The notes under the pieces: model-generated | The model's input: only the letters and a program-made list of their open reading frames with translations | What the model was told of the DNA's origin: nothing | The model's database searches: none | Shown here: positions 42,763-49,803 of the stretch, one piece after another | How positions within the stretch are numbered: the first letter of the stretch is position 1 | Layout of the letters: each line of letters begins with the position of its first letter | From: Streptomyces cyaneochromogenes | Lineage (GTDB): Bacteria > Actinomycetota > Actinomycetes > Streptomycetales > Streptomycetaceae | Direction of reading: 5' to 3' | Length of the DNA: 64,000 nucleotides | Assembly: GCF_003963535.1 (NCBI RefSeq) | Contig: NZ_CP034539.1 | Span: forward strand, 5,952,001-6,016,000 | Translations under genes and position numbers: made by a program

Positions 42763-42812
42763 CCCTGGCGCTGCCCCTGCCCAGAGATCCCTGGCGCTGC
42801 CCCCTGCCCAGG
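42763..42812. repeat. 25-bp direct repeat between the two kinase genes
   Basis: CCTGGCGCTGCCCCTGCCCA is followed almost immediately by CTGGCGCTGCCCCCTGCCCA within the 233-nt gap. The rest of the gap (42636-42868) is GC-rich with several CCC/GGG hairpins and no gene. Confidence 0.6.
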
Positions 42813-42868
42813 GACCCCCAGGCAGGCTGCCCCGGCCCAGCGATCTCCCGCCCGGGATCCCCGGGCCG

Positions 42869-44077
42869 CTACCCCTCCCCGGGGACGCGGTCCCGCCAGG
42901 GCAGCTCCGCCGTCACCGTCGTAGGACCGCCCTGCGGTGACTCGATGACGAAGAGGCCGTCCACGGCGTCCAGCCGGTCGGCGAGCCCGCGCATGCCCGT
43001 ACCGCCGTCGAGGCGCGCGCCTCCGCGCCCGTCGTCCCACACCTGGATGAGCAGCCGGTCGTCCGACCGCCACACATCGACCGACGCCGACTTCGCCGCG
43101 CTGTGCTTGCTGACGTTCTGCAGCAGCTCGGAGACGGTGAAGTAGGCGATGCCCTCGATGGCCGCGGCCGGTCTGGACAGCAGATCGGCGGTCACCTTCA
43201 CCGGCACCGTGCAGCGCGAGGCGACCGCCGACAGGGCGGCGTCCAGGCCGCGGTCGGTCAGGACGGCCGGGTGGATGCCGCGCGCCAGATCGCGCAGTTC
43301 CTGCAGCGCGAGCTTCACCTCGCCGTGCGCCTCCTCGACCATCGCGGCCGCGGAGTCGGGGTCCTCCAGGAGCTTCTCCTTGGCCAGGCCCAGCCCCATG
43401 GCGAGGTTGACGAGGCGGGCCTGGGCGCCGTCGTGCAGGTCGCGCTCGATACGGCGCAGATCCGCGGCCGCCGTGTCCACCACGACCCCCCGGTCCGACT
43501 CCAGTTCGGCGATACGGCGCTCCAGCTCGTCGGAGGGCGACAGCAGACCGCGCACCATCGCCCGGTCCGCGTTCGCCAGGCCCCGCGCGATGAACGGCAG
43601 CACCGGCCACAACACGAACAGCGAGGTCAGCGTGATGGTGAAGGTGAGGATGCCCCAGGGCAGCCGGATGAAGTCGTACAGGATCGTCCGCCAGCCGACC
43701 GGGTCCTTCAGCGCCAGCCACAGCTGCGGGAAGAAGCCGTTGCGGCCGCCGCGCAACGGCAGCGGACTCGGCTCGTCCACCCGCACCCCGAGAAGCCCAC
43801 GCGCGCGTGCCCGCTCCAGCTTGCCCAACTGCCGCGCGCCCATCAGGCCGGCCGCGAGGAGCGGGAACCCGATCACCGTCAGAGTCATCAAGGCACCGGT
43901 GAACAGCACCGTCGCGACGTAGACGAAACCGAACACCGACACCGGAAGGTTCGCCAGGAGGTGCGCGATCTCCTTCCAGGTGGTGCGGTCGTAGGCGAAA
44001 CGGGCGGGTGGCAGCGGTGGCTGGTCGCTGTCGGGCCGCGCGACGGCGTCCCGCGACGGGCTGAGGCGTTCGGTCAT
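42869..44077 (-). CDS. Sensor histidine kinase 2 (HisKA_3 type)
   Basis: 402 residues and clearly paralogous to kinase 1: the same RDLHDGAQARLVNLAMGLGLAKEKL box, RGIHPAVLTDRGLDAALSAVA, TVSELLQNVSKHSAA and GGTGMRGLADRLDAVDG. Its sensor region has four membrane helices (VFGFVYVATVLFTGALMTLTVIGFPLL and GILTFTITLTSLFVLWPVL split in pairs) but lacks the longer loop of kinase 1. Divergent from the second nuo cluster, 365 nt away. I see no strong ribosome binding site. Confidence 0.92.
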   Translation of the reverse strand: MTERLSPSRDAVARPDSDQPPLPPARFAYDRTTWKEIAHLLANLPVSVFGFVYVATVLFTGALMTLTVIGFPLLAAGLMGARQLGKLERARARGLLGVRVDEPSPLPLRGGRNGFFPQLWLALKDPVGWRTILYDFIRLPWGILTFTITLTSLFVLWPVLPFIARGLANADRAMVRGLLSPSDELERRIAELESDRGVVVDTAAADLRRIERDLHDGAQARLVNLAMGLGLAKEKLLEDPDSAAAMVEEAHGEVKLALQELRDLARGIHPAVLTDRGLDAALSAVASRCTVPVKVTADLLSRPAAAIEGIAYFTVSELLQNVSKHSAAKSASVDVWRSDDRLLIQVWDDGRGGARLDGGTGMRGLADRLDAVDGLFVIESPQGGPTTVTAELPWRDRVPGEG

Positions 44078-44289
44078 ATGGGCTAGCGTGCCGCGCGGTG
44101 AGCCGCCGCGCCATGAGGCGGACCGCCGCGATCTCCGGGGGAAATCCCCACCTTCGCGACCCGACCGGACAGCCGGCCTGCGCCCGTCGCCGCATCTCGA
44201 CGAGATCTCAACGCGTGACGGGCCGCTTACGGTGTCTTTAGCAGGGCCTAGACTCCCGTGCGTACAGATCGTCGAACAGTGATGTTCAT

Positions 44290-44361
44290 CGGGAACAGCG
44301 GTCTCTTCGGAAACAGCAATGTCTCCGGGAACAGCGGTGTCTTCGGGAACAGGGTGTTCAC
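44290..44361. repeat. Four 18-bp tandem repeats upstream of nuoA2
   Basis: Units at 44290, 44308, 44326 and 44344: CGGGAACAGCGGTCTCTT, CGGAAACAGCAATGTCTC, CGGGAACAGCGGTGTCTT, CGGGAACAGGGTGTTCAC. They lie in the 365-nt gap 44078-44442 between divergent kinase 2 and nuoA2, which otherwise holds no gene, so they may be binding sites for the adjacent response regulator. Confidence 0.8.
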
Positions 44362-44442
44362 GCGATCACATATCGCAGGACACTGGTCCCAGGGCCTGTT
44401 TCCTGGGGCATCGGTCACGAGGTCAGGGAGCGAGGGGCGGAC

Positions 44443-44865
44443 GTGTCGGAACAGACCGTCGTCGTCGCGGCGGATGTGCACTACGTCGTCGTCTCGGCGG
44501 ACTACTTCCAGTCCTACTCGGTCGTCGGACTGCTAGCCGTCATCGGCGTGCTGTTCGTCGCCGTCGCCTTCGGGGCGGGCCGACTGCTGCGCCCCGTGGT
44601 CCCGACGCCCGAGAAGCTCCTGACGTACGAGTGCGGCGTCGACCCCGTCGGCGAGGGCTGGGCCCACACCCAGGTCCGCTACTACGTGTACGCCTTCCTG
44701 TACGTGATCTTCGCCATCGACTCGATCTTCCTCTTCCCCTGGGCCACGGTCTTCGCCGACCCCGGCTACGGCGCGACCACGCTCGTCGAGATGTTCGTCT
44801 TCCTCGGCTTCCTGGCCGTGGGCCTGCTCTACGCATACAAGAAGGGCGTCCTGGCATGGACGTGA
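44443..44865 (+). CDS. nuoA: NADH-quinone oxidoreductase subunit A, second set
   Basis: 140-residue complex I subunit (ND3 homologue) with three membrane helices. The conserved loop TYECGVDPVGEGW is followed by VRYYVYAFLYVIFAIDSIFLFPWA, containing the functional acidic residues. It has an extra N-terminal stretch (VVVAADVHYVVVSADYFQSY). GTG start at 44443 with GCGAGGGG upstream. First gene of the second nuo cluster, overlapping nuoB by 10 nt. Confidence 0.93.
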   Translation: MSEQTVVVAADVHYVVVSADYFQSYSVVGLLAVIGVLFVAVAFGAGRLLRPVVPTPEKLLTYECGVDPVGEGWAHTQVRYYVYAFLYVIFAIDSIFLFPWATVFADPGYGATTLVEMFVFLGFLAVGLLYAYKKGVLAWT

Positions 44866-45587
44866 CGCCAGAAGTGAACTCGCCGGAGCGCGCTGAAGTG
44901 AACTCGCCGGAGCCCGTTCTGCTCCCGGAGCCGCAGCGGCTGGGCGCGCTGGCGCGCCTCGCGCCCGAGCCGATGAAGGTGATCCTCAACTGGGGCCGCC
45001 GCTATTCGCTCTGGGTCTTCAACTTCGGCCTCGCCTGCTGCGCGATCGAGTTCATCGCCGCGTCGATGGCCCGCCACGACTTCATCCGCCTCGGCGTGAT
45101 CCCCTTCGCCCCGGGCCCCCGGCAGGCCGACCTGATGGTCGTCTCCGGCACGGTGACGGACAAGATGGCCCCGGCCGTGAAGCGCCTGTACGAACAGATG
45201 CCCGAACCGAAGTACGTCATCTCCTTCGGCGCCTGCTCGAACTGCGGCGGCCCGTACTGGGACTCCTACTCCGTCACCAAGGGCGTCGACCAGATCATCC
45301 CGGTGGACGTGTACGTCCCCGGCTGCCCGCCGCGCCCCGAGGCGCTGCTCCAGGGAATCCTGAAGCTCCAGGAGAAGATCGCGCGGGAGTCGCTGGGGGA
45401 GCGGTACGCGCGCGGGGCCGGGCGTCCGTCGACGGCGGCTCTGCAGAGCGGGCTGGTGCGGGGGCCGGGGGCGCCGGGTGCCGGTGGCGCTGCCGGAGCC
45501 GGTGGCGCTGCCGAGGTAGCTGGTGCTGCCGACGCCGGTGGCGATGGCGGGGCTGATGGTGGCGGCACGGGGGAGGCGGCCCGATGA
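44856..45587 (+). CDS. nuoB: NADH-quinone oxidoreductase subunit B, second set
   Basis: 243-residue subunit holding the N2 [4Fe-4S] cluster. All four ligands are present: the adjacent pair in NFGLACCAIEF, FGACSNCGG and VPGCPPRPEALL. The quinone-facing N-terminal helix (RRYSLWVFNFGLA) is kept. It has an N-terminal duplication EVNSPERAEVNSPEPVL and a C-terminal Ala/Gly-rich tail of about 45 residues (GAGGAAGAGGAAEVAGAADA) not found in ordinary NuoB. Confidence 0.93.
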   Translation: MDVTPEVNSPERAEVNSPEPVLLPEPQRLGALARLAPEPMKVILNWGRRYSLWVFNFGLACCAIEFIAASMARHDFIRLGVIPFAPGPRQADLMVVSGTVTDKMAPAVKRLYEQMPEPKYVISFGACSNCGGPYWDSYSVTKGVDQIIPVDVYVPGCPPRPEALLQGILKLQEKIARESLGERYARGAGRPSTAALQSGLVRGPGAPGAGGAAGAGGAAEVAGAADAGGDGGADGGGTGEAAR

Positions 45588-47224
45588 CCACGATCGGCTG
45601 GCTGCCCGCCCCCGTCGAGGACCTCTTCGGCCCGGAGGCCACGGCCGAGGAGTCGTACGAGGTCCTGACGGTCGACGTACCCCCGACCTCCTGGATCGCG
45701 GCGTTGCAGACGGCCCGTGACGAGCTGGGCTGCACCTACTTCGACTGGCTGAGCGCGGTCGACGAACCGGGCACGGGCTTCCGCGTCGCGGCCCACGTCG
45801 CCGCCCTCTCTCCGGTACGGCGCCTGCTGCTCCGTACGACGGTCCCGCACGAGTCGCCGACGCTGCCCTCGGCCATCGGCGTCTATGCGGGCGCGGCCTG
45901 GCACGAACGCGAGACGCACGAGATGTTCGGCGTACTGTTCGCCGACCATCCCGCCCTGGACCACTTGCTCCTCCCGGAGAACTTCGAGGGCCACCCCCTC
46001 CGCAAGGACTTCGTGCTGGCGGCCCGCGTGGCCAAGGCCTGGCCCGGCGCCAAGGAACCCGGAGAGTCCGAGCACGGCGGCCCCAAGCGCCGCCAGATGC
46101 TGCCCCCCGGCGTCCCCGACCCGAACGAATGGGGCCCGCTGAAGGGCCAACTCCCCCCTGCCCCGGCCCGCCCTGCCAGGGGCGCGGGGCGAGCCGCGGG
46201 GGAGCGCCCGGCACGGGCCGCGGGGGAGCGGCCGGTGCGGCGTACCCGTACCTCGGCGGAGGGTTCGGCGAGCCAGGCGGGGGAGTCCGCGGCCGACGCG
46301 CCGACCGGGGCATCGGCCGGGGGTGCGGTGCGGCGTGCGCGTACGGCAGCCGAGGGTTCGGCGAGCCAGACCGCCGCTGCGGGTACCGAGCCCGCGACGG
46401 AGACGGGCGCGTCTCGGGCGGGTGCCGGTACGGAGCCGATCACGTCCGGTACGGAGCCGACCACGTCCCGCGCGGCGTCGACCGCGTCTGGTACGGCTGC
46501 CTCGCCGCGCCGGGCGCGCAGTGCCGGCGAGGGTTCGGCGAGCCGGCGGGCCGAGGCGCCGGCGTCCCCGCCGTCCCCGACGACCGGGGCAGCGCAGGAG
46601 GACGTAGCGGGGGATGGCCAGGGGACGGCCGCGCCCAGCCCCACCTCACCGACCACGCCCAGCGCCTCGCCGACCCGCCGGTCGCGCACCGCGAGCGAAG
46701 GCTCGGCCTCACAGCGCCCTGGAACGAGCAGCACGCCGACCGGTCCCCGCCGGTCACGCAGCGCCTCGGAGGGCTCGGCGAGCCAGCAGGCCGCATCCGA
46801 TACAGCCGCGTCCGATACAGCCGCGTCCGATAGGGCGGCGTCCGCTACGACGGCATCCGAAGCGGCGCCGACAGATGCGGCCGACGAAGCCACCCCACCC
46901 GCGACTCCCCCGGTCACTCCGAAGCCCCCCACGGCCCCCCGCAGCCCGGACGCCCCGTGGCACCACGCCCGCCCGGCCTTCGACAAGCCGGAGCCCGAGC
47001 GAGGGGCCGAGAGCGAGCCCGAGCCCGAGCCGGACACCGAGGCTGAGCCGGAGCCCCACGCCGAGGCTGAGCCGGAGCCGCAAGCCGAGGGCAAGCCTGA
47101 GCCGGACACCGAGGGCGAGTCGGTGCCGGAGACAAGCGCGAAGCCCTCCGCCGACCCCACCGCCGACCGCACTGCCCCCACCAACCCCACCGACTCCACC
47201 GACCCCGCAGGAGGCCCGCAGTGA
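45584..47224 (+). CDS. nuoC: NADH-quinone oxidoreductase subunit C with long repetitive disordered tail
   Basis: 546 residues, against about 170-250 for NuoC. Residues 1-190 are a normal 30-kDa subunit domain, with YAGAAWHERETHEMFGVLF and LLLPENFEGHPLRKDFVL. Residues 190-546 are low-complexity Ala/Ser/Thr/Pro/Glu. They contain five copies of an RR-x-R-(T/S)-x2-EGSAS-(Q/R) motif at about 219, 250, 309, 365 and 389, then TAASD repeats and Glu-Pro repeats (EPEPEPDTEAEPEPHAEAEP). No NuoD domain is fused. ATGA overlap with nuoB and GTGA overlap with nuoH. Confidence 0.9.
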   Translation: MTTIGWLPAPVEDLFGPEATAEESYEVLTVDVPPTSWIAALQTARDELGCTYFDWLSAVDEPGTGFRVAAHVAALSPVRRLLLRTTVPHESPTLPSAIGVYAGAAWHERETHEMFGVLFADHPALDHLLLPENFEGHPLRKDFVLAARVAKAWPGAKEPGESEHGGPKRRQMLPPGVPDPNEWGPLKGQLPPAPARPARGAGRAAGERPARAAGERPVRRTRTSAEGSASQAGESAADAPTGASAGGAVRRARTAAEGSASQTAAAGTEPATETGASRAGAGTEPITSGTEPTTSRAASTASGTAASPRRARSAGEGSASRRAEAPASPPSPTTGAAQEDVAGDGQGTAAPSPTSPTTPSASPTRRSRTASEGSASQRPGTSSTPTGPRRSRSASEGSASQQAASDTAASDTAASDRAASATTASEAAPTDAADEATPPATPPVTPKPPTAPRSPDAPWHHARPAFDKPEPERGAESEPEPEPDTEAEPEPHAEAEPEPQAEGKPEPDTEGESVPETSAKPSADPTADRTAPTNPTDSTDPAGGPQ

Positions 47225-48189
47225 ACGACGCGCTCGACGTCACCCTGCGACTCCTGATCGTCTTCGTCGTCTTCCTCACCTTCCCCTTGATCATCGGCCA
47301 GACCGAGCACAAGGTGATGGCCCATATGCAGGGCCGCCTCGGCCCTATGTACGCCGGCGGCTTCCACGGCTGGGCCCAGCTCGTCGCCGACGGCGTGAAG
47401 TTCGCGCAGAAGGAGGACGTCGTCCCGGCGGGCGCGGACCGCCGTATCTTCCAGCTCGCCCCCGCAGTCGCCCTCCTCCCTTATCTGCTCGTCCTCCTCG
47501 CCATCCCGATCGGCCCCGGCGAGGGCGCGGTCGGCGAGGTCATCGACGCGGGCATCTTCTTCGTCCTGGCGGTCATGGGCGTAGGCGTCCTCGGCTCACT
47601 CATGGCCGGCTGGGCCTCCGCCAACAAGTTCTCCCTCCTCGGCGGCCTGCGCACCGCCGCCCAGCTGCTCGCCTACGAACTTCCGATGCTGCTGACCGCC
47701 GCGTCCGTGGCGATGGCGGCCGGCACCGTCTCCCTCCCCGGCATCGTCGACGCCTTCGAGTGGTGGTGGCTGCCCTGGCAGATCGTCGGCGCGATCGTCT
47801 TCTTCGTCGCCGGACTGGCCGAGCTGCAACGCCCGCCCTTCGACATGCCCGTCGCCGACTCGGAGATCATCTTCGGTGCCTACACCGAGTACACCGGCCT
47901 CCGTTTCGCGCTCTTCCTCCTCGCCGAGTACGCCGGAATCGTCGTCCTGTGCGGCCTGACCACCGTCCTCTTCCTGGGCGGCTGGCACGGCCCGTGGGGT
48001 GCCGAAGGCCTCGGCTGGGTCTGGACGCTGCTGAAGACGGCCGTCCTCGCCTTCATCGTGATCTGGCTCCGCGTCACCTACCCCCGCCTGCGCGAGGACC
48101 AGCTCCAGAAGCTCTCCTGGACCCTTCTCGTCCCTCTCTCCCTCGCTCAGATCGCTCTCACCGGCGTCGTAAAGGTGGTGATCCAGTAA
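47221..48189 (+). CDS. nuoH: NADH-quinone oxidoreductase subunit H, second set
   Basis: 322-residue quinone-chamber subunit with eight membrane helices. It has TEHKVMAHMQGRLGP in place of ERKVxAxxQxRxGPN. The quinone-site loop reads ELQRPPFDMPVADSEIIFGAYTEYTG (residues 201-226); the PESEGDL of the main NuoH in this window is PVADSEI here. There is no charged C-terminal tail. GTG start overlapping nuoC. Confidence 0.92.
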   Translation: MNDALDVTLRLLIVFVVFLTFPLIIGQTEHKVMAHMQGRLGPMYAGGFHGWAQLVADGVKFAQKEDVVPAGADRRIFQLAPAVALLPYLLVLLAIPIGPGEGAVGEVIDAGIFFVLAVMGVGVLGSLMAGWASANKFSLLGGLRTAAQLLAYELPMLLTAASVAMAAGTVSLPGIVDAFEWWWLPWQIVGAIVFFVAGLAELQRPPFDMPVADSEIIFGAYTEYTGLRFALFLLAEYAGIVVLCGLTTVLFLGGWHGPWGAEGLGWVWTLLKTAVLAFIVIWLRVTYPRLREDQLQKLSWTLLVPLSLAQIALTGVVKVVIQ

Positions 48190-48191
48190 CC

Positions 48192-48797
48192 ATGGCCCCC
48201 ATTCCTGGCAGTGGCCTGGCCAAGGGCCTGGCCGTCACCCTCCGCACGATGACGAGGAAGTCCGTCACCGCGCAGTACCCGGACACCCAGCCCGACCTCC
48301 CGCCCCGCACCCGCGGCGTGATCGGCCTGTTCGAGGAGAACTGCACGGTCTGCATGCTGTGCGCTCGCGAGTGCCCGGACTGGTGCATCTACATCGACTC
48401 CCACAAGGAGACGGTCCCGGCGGCGACCCCGGGCGGTCGCGAACGCAGCCGCAACGTCCTCGACCGCTTCGCCATCGACTTCTCCCTGTGCATGTACTGC
48501 GGTATCTGCATTGAGGTCTGTCCTTTCGACGCCCTGTTCTGGTCCCCGGAGTTCGAATACGCCGAGACCGACATCCGCGAACTCACCCACGAACGCGACA
48601 AGCTCCGCGAGTGGATGTGGACCGTCCCGGCCCCGCCCGCCCTGGACCCCGGCGCGGAGGAGCCCAAGGAAATCGCCGCCGCCCACAAGACCGCCGAGAA
48701 GCTGGCGGCCGCGCAGGCCGCACAGGCCGAGCCGGTGGAACCAGTGGACCCGACGAAGCCGACCGACCCCGCGGATCCGCAGGGAGGGCAGTCGTGA
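48192..48797 (+). CDS. nuoI: NADH-quinone oxidoreductase subunit I, second set
   Basis: 201-residue iron-sulfur subunit with two complete motifs, CTVCMLCARECP and CMYCGICIEVCP, for two [4Fe-4S] clusters. The residues around the first motif (CPDWCIYIDSHKE) add a fifth cysteine and differ from the main NuoI. The C-terminal tail is Ala/Pro/Glu-rich (EKLAAAQAAQAEPVEPVDP). ATG 2 nt after nuoH. Confidence 0.92.
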   Translation: MAPIPGSGLAKGLAVTLRTMTRKSVTAQYPDTQPDLPPRTRGVIGLFEENCTVCMLCARECPDWCIYIDSHKETVPAATPGGRERSRNVLDRFAIDFSLCMYCGICIEVCPFDALFWSPEFEYAETDIRELTHERDKLREWMWTVPAPPALDPGAEEPKEIAAAHKTAEKLAAAQAAQAEPVEPVDPTKPTDPADPQGGQS

Positions 48798-49414
48798 CCC
48801 TCGCCGCAGCCGCCGCGACAGCGCACGCCACGACCACCAGCGCAGCCGAAGCACACGGCTTCCTCTCGCCGACCGGCGTCGAGATCGCCTTCCTGCTCGT
48901 CGGCCTGGTCACCTTCGGCGCCGCCCTGGTCACCGTCACCACCCGGCAACTGGTGCACGCCGCCCTGTGGCTGGTGGTCACCCTCGGCGGGCTCGCCATC
49001 GAGTACCTCCTGCTCACCGCCGAGTTCATCGCCTGGGTGCAGGTCCTCATCTACGTGGGTTCCGTCGTCGTCCTCCTTCTCTTCGGTCTGATGCTCACCA
49101 AGGCCCCCATCGGCCGCTCCCCGGACGCCGACTCCGGCAACCGCTGGGCCGCCCTCACCGTGGCCGTCGCCGCCGCGGCCACTTTGATCTGGGTGGTCGT
49201 CGACGCCTTCCGCACGACCTGGATCGATCTCGACGGCCCCGCCGCCGGCTCCACCAAGGCCACCGGCGAGAGCCTCTTCCAGAACTGGGTCCTCCCCTTC
49301 GAAGGCCTCTCCGTCCTTCTCCTCGCCGCCCTGGTCGGCGCGATCGTCCTGTCCCGCCAGGCAAAGGCGACCGCCACCGAGCCCGGCGCCCCGAGCGAGA
49401 GGGAGCCGCGCTGA
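48794..49414 (+). CDS. nuoJ: NADH-quinone oxidoreductase subunit J, second set
   Basis: 206-residue membrane subunit with five helices and the FIAWVQVLIYVGSVVVLLLFGLML core split over two segments, corresponding to the ND6 pi-bulge helix. It has an N-terminal Ala/Thr stretch and lacks the 110-residue hydrophilic tail of the main NuoJ. The GTG start overlaps nuoI. Confidence 0.92.
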   Translation: MTLAAAAATAHATTTSAAEAHGFLSPTGVEIAFLLVGLVTFGAALVTVTTRQLVHAALWLVVTLGGLAIEYLLLTAEFIAWVQVLIYVGSVVVLLLFGLMLTKAPIGRSPDADSGNRWAALTVAVAAAATLIWVVVDAFRTTWIDLDGPAAGSTKATGESLFQNWVLPFEGLSVLLLAALVGAIVLSRQAKATATEPGAPSEREPR

Positions 49415-49803
49415 TGCACCTCGCCTATCCCGCCGTACTCTCCGCCCTCCTCTTCTGCACCGGCCTGTACGGCGTCCTCGCCCGCCGCAACGCGATCCTG
49501 GTCCTGATGTCGGTCGAGCTGATGCTCAACGCCGTCAACCTCAACCTGGTCGCCTTCGACGTCTGGCTCAGCAGGACCGCCGAGGAGACCCTGCACTCCG
49601 GCCAGGCCCTGACCCTGTTCACCATCACCATCGCCGCCGCCGAGATCGGCATCGGCCTGGCGATCGTCCTCGCCGTCTACCGCAACCGCGGCACCTCGGA
49701 CATCGACAGGCTCCGCGACACCGCCGAGAGCCACGACGCCGACGGCCCCGACCGCGACGCCTCCACGGCCCCGCCGGCCGAGAAGGCTGAGGCCACCGCG
49801 TGA
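49414..49803 (+). CDS. nuoK: NADH-quinone oxidoreductase subunit K, second set
   Basis: 129 residues. Three helices carry both proton-path glutamates (LMSVELMLNAVNL and IAAAEIGIGLA), so the translocation site is intact. The C-terminal tail of about 35 residues (TAESHDADGPDRDASTAPPA) is extra relative to the 99-residue main copy. The ATG at 49414 shares a base with the nuoJ stop. Confidence 0.92.
   Translation: MHLAYPAVLSALLFCTGLYGVLARRNAILVLMSVELMLNAVNLNLVAFDVWLSRTAEETLHSGQALTLFTITIAAAEIGIGLAIVLAVYRNRGTSDIDRLRDTAESHDADGPDRDASTAPPAEKAEATA

Noticed and set aside
44248..44536. Open frames across the 18-bp repeats, encoding hexapeptide repeats such as FGNSG on plus and LFPKTP on minus
   Set aside because: The repeat length is a multiple of three, which keeps frames open by chance. 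No ribosome binding site, and they overlap nuoA2 or its leader.
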